Source: Strigops habroptila
Taxonomy: Eukaryota; Chordata; Aves; Psittaciformes; Psittacidae
Reading direction: 5' to 3'
Length of the DNA: 64,000 bases
Assembly: GCF_004027225.2 (NCBI RefSeq)
Contig: NC_044282.2
Span: 74,162,287-74,226,286 of the forward strand
Notes under the pieces: model-generated
What the model saw: only the letters and a program-made list of their open reading frames with translations
Databases searched by the model: none
Told to the model about the DNA's origin: nothing
Program-made: the position numbers and the translations under genes
Shown here: positions 1 to 11,179 of the stretch, one piece after another
How the letters are laid out: the number at the start of each line of letters is the position of its first letter
How positions within the stretch are numbered: position 1 is the first letter of the stretch

Positions 1-1350
1 ATGCACTCAAGTAGATCCACATGAATGAAAGTGTCCCTAACATCTGCTTCTGAAGCTTTTTGGGGGGAAGAAATCTGATTTTCTTGGACACTTGTAATAT
101 TTACAAATCCCTGGGAAATCCTTTTTGCTTCATATATGGCTTTGCACTCAGGAGAAGAGAATCAGCATAAAAAGCTTCAACCAGAAATATATTCATTGGA
201 AGGTTTCCATATTTTTCTTCAAATCTGAAGATGGGGGGTTGATAGTACATCCCAGAAGTGTACCAAGATATGGCATTGCCTATTTATACCATGGTTCCTT
301 AAGATGGGAACAAGGAATTACTCACCTGTATCTCACTTGTTTTGGTATAACCTAAGCCCCAGTGCTTTTCCCTGGATTTATTACACATCAAACCCCCCTA
401 CCTACCCCCAAAATACAAAGTTATTTGCTTAAAAAAAGATCAAGACCACTCCAACTCTAGTTTTGGGTTAGATCTCAATCTAGCCTTTAAACTGTCTTTT
501 AGACTAACAATTCCAATCTTCTGTTGCCACCCAACAAGAAGTCACAGGCCTTAAATAAGGAAGCGTGTGTTTATTCCTGGCAAGGGACTGTGGTAAACAA
601 AGGCTTACTTGGAAGTTATTCCTATTGTTGTAGTAAAACTTGGAGCTGGGTCTTGGATACAGTGGATGGATTGGATTCAGCTGTATGATATGCAGTAAGT
701 GAAGGGAGAGCTGGAGTTTACCCTTTGGCTGTCACCTGTAAATGACAAAGCTGTTTAACAAACTAGCAGCATGCCATGTGCAAGGCCTGTCAGTGTTCCC
801 CAGCAGCATGATCCCAGGCTGGGAAAAGAGCTTTGGAGCAGTACAAGATGGGGATGGCAACAGGCACACCAGTTGCAAGAATACCCTGTGTTTACAAGGA
901 GAGCATGACTTCTTCAGCATGAGCATTGAGACAAACTTAGTTTCCCTCCACTGAACAAGCTACATCACTGTTAAAGACATTAGGTCTCTTGTTTTACTTA
1001 TTCTCTCTATATTTTAAAAGCTGATAGATGGGGCTAAAACCAAAGACCATCCTGGGATAGATTACCACTTCCCATGTCCTTGAGGAGAGTCAGCATAACC
1101 AGGACCAGATTTTGCAGTGCAGTTTATTCCTCTGAGCCCTGCTCAGGTAAAGCTTTCCCTGCAGCAAAGCCAGGTGTGAGATTAGTCATGGCCATTTCAA
1201 AACGTTAAAAGAATACTTGCATTGTGTATCTCTGTGCTGAGACAGAGCATTTTTACAGGGTAGTAACACCCCAGCACTCTCTTGATGCAACTAGGGACTC
1301 GTTTTAGGTTGGACTGAATTAAACTGAGGGTTTTTTTGTTGTTCTTTCAG
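1..1350 (+). other. EFEMP1: 3' part of the last EFEMP1 intron
   Basis: This stretch lies directly upstream of the EFEMP1 terminal exon and ends in a good acceptor: a T-rich tract from 1331 running into CAG at 1348-1350. I looked for the preceding fibulin exon (the calcium-binding EGF and early fibulin-module sequence ending before the Gln-Thr-Ser of the last exon) and did not see it, so the rest of EFEMP1 lies left of the window. No repeat family was recognised here. Confidence 0.75.
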
Positions 1351-1509
1351 CAAACAAGCGCCGTGAGTGCAATGCTTGTACTGGTGAAATCACTCTCAGG
1401 ACCAAGAGAACACATTGTGGACCTGGAGATGTTAACAGTCAACAGCTTGAATTATCGTACCAGCTCGGTGTTAAGATTAACAATAATAGTGGGACCTTAT
1501 GCATTTTAG
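1351..1509 (+). CDS. EFEMP1: EFEMP1 (fibulin-3) terminal coding exon, C-terminal 52 residues
   Basis: Reading from the acceptor at 1350 in phase 0 gives 52 residues and a TAG stop at 1507-1509. The peptide begins [20 protein letters not shown] and ends in [12 protein letters not shown]. This is the C-terminal half of the fibulin-type module of fibulin-3, a secreted extracellular-matrix glycoprotein of elastic and basement-membrane-rich tissue. From memory the mammalian tail is one residue longer and ends in GPFSF; the difference falls in the variable loop before the conserved [14 protein letters not shown] motif. Fibulin-4 and fibulin-5 share the fold, but the [23 protein letters not shown] core matches fibulin-3 best as I remember it. 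The position next to PNPT1 supports EFEMP1. Only this exon is present, so the gene is partial because of the window edge, not because it is broken. Confidence 0.93.
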   Translation, partial: QTSAVSAMLVLVKSLSGPREHIVDLEMLTVNSLNYRTSSVLRLTIIVGPYAF

Positions 1510-2585
1510 TGGTTTTCAATAACCCTTCACTGGCACTTAAAGCAGCCAAAGAATACTCTCTTAAAGAAAGCACTTACTATTTTATTTATAGAGTTTGCTC
1601 TCTTGGTTTTATTTTCAAGATTTGTTTAGTAAGTCGATACCTGTAATCCACACATTACACCTGTAATTCAAAATTAGTAGATGTGTTCCATAGTATAACA
1701 TGGGCATTGTCACTTTCTGTATAAAGATTTAAATCTTTTTTATTACCTTTCTTGGACTAGATACATACTCTGCTTTTGTATGAGACCTGTATGTTCATAC
1801 TCTCCTGTAAAGCTTCACACCCCCTCCCTAGCCAAATAGGTCATGCAATTAAAAGGTGATCTTCTGTGTTGTTCTGATTTTAAATTCTAATGCAGCTACA
1901 CTGACAATCTCGACAAGAATAAATGATATAGTATGAATGATACACAAAGAATGGTTATCTGATAAGCTAAAATGTATTTCTTCTTTTTAACTACTTTGTA
2001 ACAAAAGCTAACAGTCAATAAAAACCTCTTTCTGTAGACATTTATGTGCTATCACAGTTGGTTTTTCTAATCTGGGTTGGAGGTGACATGGTGAGAAATG
2101 TTTGGCATTGGGTTTTTCTATGCAGATTGTGTTAACCATACCATGGAATAACATTCTGCTCCCGCCAAGATAAATAGACCATAGGAAGAAAACTTCTCCC
2201 ACAAGGAAAGAAACTCCAAATGGAAAAATCACCGCGCAGGGCACGTGTGTCTGCGCTTCCTCCTGAGAACACTGTTGGTAGTTACTGGTTAGAGGGATAC
2301 AGCGTTTGCAGACAGAAGTTAACATGCTATTTTCTCCAGAAATATTATGTTTTATACCACGAATTGAGTGCATTTGCTTAGTAAGTTATACCATTGTCAG
2401 GCACTCGGTCCTATTCCTGCTCTTACAACTCAGATGTATCATGTACAGTGTTCATAAAGTTTATTTCTAATTCAAGAACTAATAACACCTTTTGTAATAT
2501 GTCAAATCTTATTTCTTGTTTAAAAATGTAGTAGTTATTCCTTTGATGTACAAAATTTTTAATAAAGATCTCTTACCATATTGAA
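1510..2585 (+). terminator. EFEMP1: EFEMP1 3'UTR with poly(A) signals
   Basis: AT-rich sequence follows the EFEMP1 stop. Canonical AATAAA hexamers are present at 2017-2022 and 2561-2566, and another AATAAA lies near 1918. The 2561 hexamer is the last one and is followed by T-rich and TG-rich sequence near 2592-2605, as expected for a cleavage element, so I place the longest mRNA end near 2580. Use of the earlier signals is possible, and the 3' boundary is inferred. Confidence 0.6.
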
Positions 2586-5500
2586 TTCAGTCTTTTTTTG
2601 TGGTAGTTCAGAAGTACATTAGAGGGGTCAATCAGCAGCTACTGGGGGAGTCAGCAAAGCCCCATTGAGTTCTGTGGAGTCAGAAGGACCCAGATCTTGG
2701 TCCACACAGTGTTAGTTCATGGCAGACTAAAACCACAACTCCTTTGTAGAAGGACAAAGGCATTTCCTACTGAGTTTTAGTTTTAATGACACTAAAAGAG
2801 GATAAATATACAACATTCACACATTGCTACTTAGTTGCTGATTTACAGGAAGGAGCCTCTTTTCTATTTCAAATTCATTTTCTATATAAAATATTTGTGA
2901 ATAGCACATACAATATACACAAAACCCCTCTTGTGGTGCAGACCCACAGATTCATATTTATTATGTCAGTCACCCTCAGTGATTGCTTTCAAGGGATGTG
3001 CCCAAAGCAGCATTGAGCATGGCTGGAGGACTTGGCACCCAGAGGTCCTGCACGACACAACAGCCAAGATTTGCTCCAGTGTATAACTTAGAACAGGCCA
3101 CAACCGCTCTGGTTTAGGGTGACACATCCCCCACGCTCAGACAAATTGCAGAGCAGGACCCCATTATCCAATGATCATTCCTTCATGCACTTATTTGTGG
3201 CTTTAAACAAATACTTCCTCTGCCAGAAGGGTCAGAGCACATGGTTGTAACACAGGCCAAAAAACAGTGCTGGCGCTGGGTCACATTTGCTTTGCCTGAG
3301 GCCCCGGAGCTGTGGGGTGAGACCCCAAGTAGCCTTCACTCCCTTGGCAGAGAGAAGCTCAGCAATGCAAACCCAGTTGCTGTGTAGAGGGATTTAACTG
3401 GTGTTTTCCATGGCAAAAACTCTCTGATACAGAGAATTTGGCTTTGTAGGAAGCTCCTTCCTCTCCCCAGAGGGATTCCTCCCCATTCATCATCACTCCA
3501 AATCTGCTCGGTTCGAAAGGCAACTCCTCACCCAGCACATGTACTGAGCAAAATGCCTCCAACCTCCTCCTCCTCCCCTGTGCAATCCCTGTGGCAAGCA
3601 GGGAGGTTGTCAACTAACATTTCCTACCCATGTAGTCTGTCCTCACAAAGCAGCAGTGCTGGCCCTCATGCATCCCCCTCGCCCCCAGCACCAGCACTGT
3701 TCTTTTACACTGACTTCCAGTTCCGCAAACTGTGTCATTCAGCTTTGCCCATTCCAACAAACAATCAATTTTGTTGTTTCTAGGTTTAAAATGGGCAATT
3801 TTCTCTTGATAGGCACCCAGTGGCTTTGCCTCCTTCAGTCCTGGGACTTGCAGTGGACAAGGCTGGCCCCTGTAGTGAATTAAACAGCCACAAATCATCC
3901 CCAAGCTGCCAGGCTCTGCCCCAAGGAGTTACTCCACCTTCATGCTCTGCCAATATTTACACCAGCTTCATCACCAGCGCTATTAAATCTCTGCTTTTCT
4001 GACAATGACCCAAAACTGATCATTATATGTATATAAAAATAACATTTATATACTTATCAAACAGCATGAACAGCAGAGGTATTGTAGCTCATACACGTGC
4101 CCAAGCCGTATTCAGCTCACTCTTTCCTGCACATCTCACCATGCTCATAGACTTGGCTTTAACCCATTCTGTTTTCACACATACTGTCCTGCCAACCACC
4201 CCGCTCCCATCTGTTTGCAATGTTCAGGTCTATATAAGACCACTTACAGCCCAAACTAACCAAATCAGAGCTTATCACACAGCTCAGGAGCACAGATCCA
4301 GCCACTTGCCACTATATTGCTATGGGTTGGTCGAGACCTAAAGACAGTTGCTGGGTGTGGGCACCACTCTCTGCACATCACTTTAAATCATGGTGCTTTT
4401 ATGGAAGCGGGGAGCTGAAATAACAGCAGCCCCTCCAAAGCAAAACACAAGCAGGCGAGCAGAGCAAGCTGGAAGGGGGTGGTTGGTATTGTTTTGGATA
4501 GGGGTGCGGTACCTGATCCAGTGTGAGTGTCCAAGAGAAGCCCATAATCACAATGAGAAGATGGTTCAGAGCCTGAACAAGGAGCTTTTGTACACCACAC
4601 CATGCTAGAGAAGCTGCATGTTGCTAGGAGGGAAACCCACAGGTTCATCCCATTTTCCAGGAAAGCAGGACTTTATGTTCCTTGCAAAGGATATGGAGCT
4701 GCAGCAAACATGCAACAAGAGTTTGAATAGCTCCTTGGGTCAAAAGTGACACTGAAACCCCAGGAAATCATATGAGAGCAAAGTGCTTCACTGTATCCTA
4801 CCGGCATGTCCATCATCGATAGCACACTCCAAGAAAGATTCCCATATAAATCTCTGTCACTGTTGGAGCAGAATCTAAACCAGGCTCACATGCAAAGTTT
4901 AGTATCTTCTCAGAAATAAAAAACAGGGAGAGAAAAAAAAAAAAGAAGCAAAAATAAAAATAGGACTTTGAGTAAACAGAACTTAAGGAAATAGAAATGC
5001 ACTTCCCCGAGACCACCTGAACAGAGTGCAGTGGGATTATTTTGTTTGGAAGGCTCACCAATGCAAGTTTATTGTTGAATCCCGTTTCCATGGCTGCAAA
5101 GAGTTGCTTGTGTTTTGAATGATCATCCGTGTTTCTAACTTTATAACTCTCCTATTAAAATATAGAACAGCTGCTGCCCCACTCAGCTGTTCGGCACATG
5201 GAGCCCACCAGGGACAAAGCCCACTGTTAACAGGGAGAATGCTTCTTAACGCCCTCACATTTCTAAACCTCACCATCATCCCAGAGAAATGGCACGTTTC
5301 CACACTTCCCAGCTGGGGGAACACCTGCGTAATGCACAACTGAACTGGGCTGCATCTGGTACCAAACCCAGTTTGATTTCATCTGGCCAGCAGAAAAAGT
5401 TATCAGCCCCAGCGAACAGAAACAGGGCAGAGAGCGAGCTGTGTTTCATATCTGGGGAAAAGCAGATGTGTAGTTAAGATGTTTATACTGCAAACATTTC

Positions 5501-5911
5501 TGTATATTTTAGGAGGAAAGAGAGCTGTTTAATAAAACAGAGTTGGTTTACAGTTGCCAAAGCAAATTTGAAGGACAGTACAACAGCTTTTGTCATTTCT
5601 GCATGGGAAAAAATACAGCCTGACTTTATATTGATACAGAGCATGTACGTTGGACAAGTAATTCTATTTTTTCTTCAGCAAAAGGGTTTTTTAACTCTTT
5701 TTGAAGCCTCCCGTTTACTGCGTGTACTTGCTCAGCAGAAAAAGCTGCAAACATTGTGTCACAACAACATGACAAAGTATTATTAAAGGTTTCCCCTGAT
5801 TTATTCTCTGGTATCTCAGAAAACACCTTGCTACCGGATTAGGGGCTGTGTGGCCAAGACACAGCAATGCTTCCTGGAGATCACAACACTGGACTTAGGT
5901 GAGCTCCAGGT
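2586..5911. other. Intergenic DNA, no gene seen
   Basis: Open frames here are short, lack family resemblance and are not joined by convincing splice sites. No tRNA-like, rRNA-like or recognisable transposon sequence was seen. A poly-A-rich stretch sits at about 4928-4961. Confidence 0.55.
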
Positions 5912-6390
5912 TTCAAAGAATCCCAGCCTGGTTTGTGTTGGAAGGGACCTTAAAGCTCATCCAGTTCCAACCCCCTGCCACGGGCAGGGACACCTTCCAC
6001 TAGAGCAGGTTGCTCCAAGCCCCTGTGTCCAACCTGGCCTTGAACACTGCCAGGGATGGGGCAGCCACAGCTTCTCTGGGAAAAGTCTGTGCCAGCGCCT
6101 CAGCACCCTCACAGGGAAGAGCTTCTGCCTCAGAGCTCATCTCAATCTCCCCTCTGGCAGGTTAAAGCCATTCCCCTTGGCCTGTCCCTACAGGCCCTTG
6201 TCCAAAGCCCCTCTCCAGGTTTCCTGGAGCCCCTTTAGGCACTGGAGCTGCTCTAAGGTCTCCCCTTCAGGAGCCTTCTCTTCTCCAGGCTGCCCCAGCC
6301 CAGCTCTCTCAGCCTGGCTCCAGAGCAGAGCTGCTCCAGCCCTCACAGCATCCCTGTGGTCTCCTCTGGACTCACTCGAGCAGGTCCAGG
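5912..6390 (-). mobile_element. CR1 LINE fragment, 5'-truncated
   Basis: The CR1 3' end is at the left (around 5912-5960, with the reverse complement of the signature GGTCCCTTCCAACACAAACC) and the truncated 5' end is near 6390. Read on the minus strand it carries the typical block 'AACCTGCTCTAGTGGAAGG', then 'TGTCCCTGCCCGTGGCAGGG', which recurs almost unchanged at 23739, 24225, 25389, 44424 and 61201. A 198-codon open frame on the + strand here is antisense to CR1 and is not a gene. It is the longest copy of this young family in the window, about 480 bp. Confidence 0.9.
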
Positions 6391-7404
6391 TTTGGTTTGT
6401 AACCAGTCACACAGTGTCAGTGTGTGCTGTTTCTGCTCTTGCTTGAGAGAGATTATTTCACTGCAAACACACACTCTGGCGCACTCATTGCATAGCTTTA
6501 ATGAAATACCCATTTCTTTTTCTCTTCACCCCATGCCAGAAGATACCCCTAAAGCCTCTGCAGTTCTGTTCTACAAGCTTCCTATGCAAAGGCATGCCCC
6601 ATCCCCATCCCTACACTCACACAAGCACACAGAGAGGCTCTCACACTTAGCAGCCTGCCAGCTGGGGTGACACAAGGAACATATTTATGCTGTTCAGCTC
6701 TGAAACCACAACCATGAAAAGCCGCAGAGGCACCTCAAGGTCTAAACCCTGCCGGTGCCACTCTAGAGACATCTGAACCTGTGACCGCCTCCTCTTGAGG
6801 GTCACATTTTCTTCTTGCACTTGGAGTGTTTCTGGAGTATCTATGTGCAACATATAGGAATGTTTCCTATACAGAATATATACAACAAACACCCAAGTGG
6901 GAAGTCAAAAGAGCGGAATTCTTGCAGGCGGCATGGAAACTAGGAAAACAAACAGATTTTGGAAGCTCGGAGTAAGGGCTGCAGAGGGGGAAGCCAACAT
7001 ACCAAAACAGCAGGGTAAAAGGCATTATTAAAATCAATAAGTCATCCTCGGAGAAGCTGGGGTTGTATACGAATGAGGAAAATAGAAATGTTCCTGAGAT
7101 CTGGAAGGTCACACGTAAAAACAAACAAGGGAGGCCAAAGGAGCGACTTGCAAATGCCTGGACCAGCAAATCAAACCTCTTCCAATCACAGCAGAAGCAA
7201 ACTCCCAGGAGACTGGTGAGGCCAAGGAGTGACCCGCACATCAGGGGAACGGGCAAAAAGGAATGGCAGGAAAATGAAATGAAGCTTTCTATCATGTTCT
7301 CGGAGGAGGAATTTGGCAATACCACTGTGCCAGAGCTGTTCTTACAGGCAACGTACCAAAGGACCTGCCTCCAAGTAAGAAGTGGATAGAAGAGGGGGAA
7401 CAGC
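6391..7404. other. Intergenic DNA, no gene supported
   Basis: A 152-codon minus-strand open frame (6867-7325) resembles no family I know and has no splice or promoter support. The purine-rich + strand from about 6930 could be a decayed outer part of the old CR1 copy at 7405-7805, but I cannot align it by eye. Confidence 0.4.
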
Positions 7405-7805
7405 AGTTTTGCTAATGATATACTGTTGTTCAGGTAAAGATGAGCATCCTCTGCGAAACAGGGCCTTTACATGCTCTGAATATTGAGCAAAAAATATTGA
7501 GCAACAAAAGCAGATAAATTTATTTTCCTCATTATCAAAGGGGATAAATGCAAAGTGATGCACATGGGGGGAAAGTTATCCCAGCTTTATTTGAACAACA
7601 AAAGCCTTGGGATTGAGCACCACCTCTCAGGAGGACAGTGTCAAGGTTGTGACAGACCATTCAAAGGAAACCACAGCTCCAGAAGGCTATTCCAGCACCA
7701 GGAATAATTGGGATGGAGCAGGGAACAAAGCTGAACATCTACACAGTCATACAAATCCACTACATCTTGAGCACAGCATGCAGTTTGGGTCCCATCCCCT
7801 CAGCG
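7405..7805 (+). mobile_element. Old, degraded CR1 fragment (ORF2 region)
   Basis: Several segments keep the order and wording of CR1 ORF2 downstream of the reverse transcriptase core: 'GCTAATGATATACTGTTGTT' near 7412, 'AAATGCAAAGTGATGCACAT' at about 7546, and 'CATCTTGAGCACAGCATGCA' at about 7763. Between them are indels and stops, so it is a dead copy. It is clearly older than the 5912 and 25389 copies. Its boundaries are approximate. Confidence 0.6.
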
Positions 7806-9043
7806 CCTTCTTAGGGCAGGATGTTGGGGATGCTAAAGCTCAGACCAGTCTGAAAAGTAACTGCACAAATTCAGACCCATTAGATGTGTGGCTGTCCTGG
7901 GCAGGAGCTCTTCCTCTGGCACCTGTGGGCACAAGGGAAGCATTTTGATGCTGCATCCATCATTTGCGTTAGTAACGTTCTGGTGTGGTTGGTGTATTCA
8001 GCCCATGGTGACCAACCATCGCACCCAGCTCAGAGGTGGCCACAAAACCATTGAAGCGAACTCTGAGCAGCAAATGCTCACAAGAAAAATCAACTTTGAG
8101 GGAGGAAAATTTAACTTCTGCCCAGTTTAAAGGCACTGCCTGGGGGAAGGCAGCAGGAACCAGGTCATTGTTAATAGTGGTGTTTCTAGGAAAGCCATTT
8201 CTGGACACACCTATTAGACATCAATTGATCCTTGAAGCGATTTAAAGCCTGAGGCTGCAGTTTGTGTTTGCTGCTTTCTCTTCCCCAATGAAGCAGGTTC
8301 CAGACTATTTTGCAATGCAGGGTTGATCTAAAGACTATACCCAATATTTAGCAGGGCTGTTTTGTTTCATGAGAGCTTGAGCACTGGCAGAGGTGGGAAG
8401 GCAGTGGAAAACATGAAACAACATGCTGCAAGGCCAGTGATTTTGTACTAAAAACCAAAACACAAGGATCAAAACAGTAACATGAAACTTCAGTGGGGTC
8501 AGAAGATTTCTGCCTTTGCTGAAGAGGGAAGACCTAAATTATACAGTGAATATCTCCAATAAAGTGCTAAAATTTCATGGACAACCATGAAGTAGTTTCT
8601 TCTAATGTATCACCAAAGGCTGCAGTTCCTTCTGTTCTCTACAAACACGGAGCAGATCAAGCTGACATATCCTCATGTCCTATTGCAAGCCAGGCTTGTG
8701 CATCGTTGTCCTCACTAGTGCCGGGAAACAGACTGAAACCACAGGGAAACCTTTGCAAAAGCATCACATTTTGAGAGCCCACTCTATCTCTGGGCAAACT
8801 GTCTATGGTTTGGCTTCCCACTTCCATCAGGAAGCTTCCCCCTCTCCAACAAACCTTTTTTTCCCCTGCTATACAGTAGAGGTATCGCTGGCTGTTACAA
8901 TTCCCACTATACCACGTTGAAAGCTGTCCAGCTCCATCACAAGTAGATGTTTTTCAGGAATATGTTTCCTTGCTCAGTTTAAGAATCTCTTTTCCCCCCC
9001 ATTTGTGGAGTTGGCAGAAATTAAGAGGCCACAGTGACACTTG
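7806..9043. other. Intergenic DNA, nothing recognised
   Basis: Only short unsupported open frames on both strands. No repeat or RNA gene was recognised. Confidence 0.45.
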
Positions 9044-9117
9044 TGAAGCTTCAACTCGTGCTTTGCACTTGTGTGCAAGCAAAGGCTGTTTGCACACAAG
9101 TGTAAACAAAAGCTTCA
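9044..9117 (+). repeat. Long imperfect inverted repeat (hairpin)
   Basis: Inner arms 9062-9078 and 9090-9106 pair over 17 positions, 16 as Watson-Crick pairs and one as G-U (G9065 with T9103), around an 11-nt loop. An outer 8-bp stem pairs 9044-9051 with 9110-9117 (TGAAGCTT with AAGCTTCA), leaving bulges of 10 nt on the left and 3 nt on the right. As RNA this would fold into a stem of roughly pre-miRNA size. I do not recognise it as any named miRNA, and it may be a chance or transposon-derived palindrome. Confidence 0.55.
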
Positions 9118-11089
9118 TTCACATCATGGCCAAAGATGAAACTAAAGCTCTCCTAAAAGATCATGCACACATACACTTACAGATGTATGATACATACGTG
9201 CAGTGTTGATATGTAAAGAAACAAGAATCCAGCCAGTACCAACATCCTGCTCAAATCCACCTGCCTGCAAGGCACCAAGAGAACTACAACATGTCTCTAA
9301 GCTGGCAGCTTGTTGGCACAGCCTTCTCCTATCCAACTCAGCAGCTAAGTCACTATTCACCTTGACATAATTTGGTGCTCGTACCTCAGCCAAAATACCT
9401 AAACCAGGTTATTGACAATGTTAAGTCCAGTAGCTTGGGGTGTCTTTCTCTTCCCCGTACTGTGGGAGATGGCATCAGCTCTAACCAGCTTGGGGAACAA
9501 ACAGCACACGTGTGAAACGTCCAGATTCTGGTTATCAAGCTCTATTTAACTCTATTATTGAGTTTCCAAGATATTCAGTCTGAGCACTGAGTGCCCAAGG
9601 CACGTTTTGGAGGGGGCTGGAACATCCCCAGCCCATTCTTACCCATTTTTAACCTGCCTCTTCAATAGGCTTTGGGCAGCATCCCAACACATTTGCCTGC
9701 AGCCTTTTCTATCTGAATCCAACCCTTCCAGTGCTATGACAGTGTTGCAGGGATGTTTTCCATCTCTGGATGATCACATATTTCTTCACCTTTGGGTTTA
9801 CCCAAATTTGCACACACTCAGGCACCTGGAGTCAAGGCTTTTGCTGTGATTGCTCTTGACCACCATCACCCAATACGTGTAGGAATACCCAAAGTGTGGA
9901 AATACTATCTAGATGTTTAGAAAGATCAGCTTGGCTCTGAAAATGAGACGGTGCTTTCAAGCAGTGTAGGATATGTGGTGACAGGGGGGTGCTTTGTCAC
10001 ACCGCAGGCCCCCAAATCCCCCTGATCAGCTATGCAACCTGGGCTATTTCAGCAGCTGTCCTCAGCAGATGCTTCCTGAGGTTGCCTGGAGTCTCCAAAA
10101 GGATGTAAAATATTTGTAGTAATTCCCTGAACAAACCCAAGAGGCTTCCTCGAAGCAGAGTCCTCAGCTCTGTTGACTTGTGTTTTTAAAAGGTAATATA
10201 AATTCCACTTACGCTGGTTTGTTTTGATGTTGAAAATTGGTCTCCATAGACATGGTTGAAATCATGCCCTGAAGCGCTGAGGCTGGAGCCAACAACCACA
10301 CAGCCCTTCGCCAGGACAGAGCTGAGGAGGTTTTAAAGGTGTAAATGCCATCCTTGCCTGTCACAGTGGGACTGGGAGGGTGCAGGGGAGACCAGGCAGG
10401 GACAGGGTGCCCCATCACAGGGGGAAAAGCCACAGCGGTGGCCACCCAGACACTGGGAGAAGTCTATAGGAGTCTCTTCTATGTTAATCCCCAACTCAAA
10501 GCCTCATCTCGCTGCTCACGTATTTCCTTCACAAGAGGGCAAAAAGCCCTAAAGAGCCCATAGGAAGCCTAAAAACTATATTTTTATGTTTTTAAAGTGT
10601 CATATCCCTGCAGAAGCTCCCTCTTCTAGGGACCACGGTGGTGTTTGCCAACCAGAAACAGCAATAAAAAGAAATAAGGGTGAGACAAGCAGGGGGAATA
10701 TATGGAGAAAGGACAAGTCGAGGGTTTTATATGGAAATTTATATCGAGGGTAACATTCCTGTCTAACACAAGCATTTTAATACTTCCGGATGCAAGCCTC
10801 AAGCCAAAATCCAGTGAGGTCTGATGTTACGATAGTGTTTAAGTTCAGGGATGCTGAACGTTTTGCAAGAGCTACAGGTTTTCTCAGTGCCAAAACCCAT
10901 CCAGAAGAACAACAAAAAAGCTTTTAATTCTCCCCCAAATAACCCCACCGCAATGTCCCAGCATGAAGCAATCACGAAGCAGAAATGAGTCCTGAGGCAC
11001 CAAACCGCCCAAGTTGAGGTGAACACTGGGATGCGCAGACCACTGCAAAACCTGCCTGCCCCATCCTCATCCCCGGGGGGGGAAAGAAA
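9118..11089. other. Intergenic DNA, nothing recognised
   Basis: No gene, RNA gene or clear repeat. Open frames are under 100 codons and without recognisable motifs. Confidence 0.45.
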
Positions 11090-11179
11090 GAGACAAAAAG
11101 CAAAGAATAACCTGTCTTTGAGACAAAAAGCAATGAATAACCTGTATTTGAGACAAAAAGCAATGAATAACCTGTATTT
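11090..11179 (+). repeat. Tandem repeat, three copies of a 30-bp unit
   Basis: Units 11090-11119, 11120-11149 and 11150-11179 start GAGACAAAAAGCAA and continue TGAATAACCTGTATTT. The second and third units are identical, and the first differs at two positions (A for T, C for A). The unit length is a multiple of three, so flanking open frames show repeated peptides on both strands. I do not take those as coding. Confidence 0.9.

Noticed and set aside
3508-3520. GGTTCGAAAGG-like sequence resembling a tRNA B box
   Set aside because: The B box consensus breaks at its last bases and no A box or cloverleaf was found upstream.
5850-6446. 198-codon + strand open frame
   Set aside because: It is antisense to a CR1 LINE copy (5912-6390); the same frame appears as shadows at other CR1 copies.
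6867-7325. 152-codon minus-strand open frame, rich in Leu, Phe and Cys
   Set aside because: No recognisable domain, no promoter or splice support, and composition typical of the complement of a purine-rich strand.
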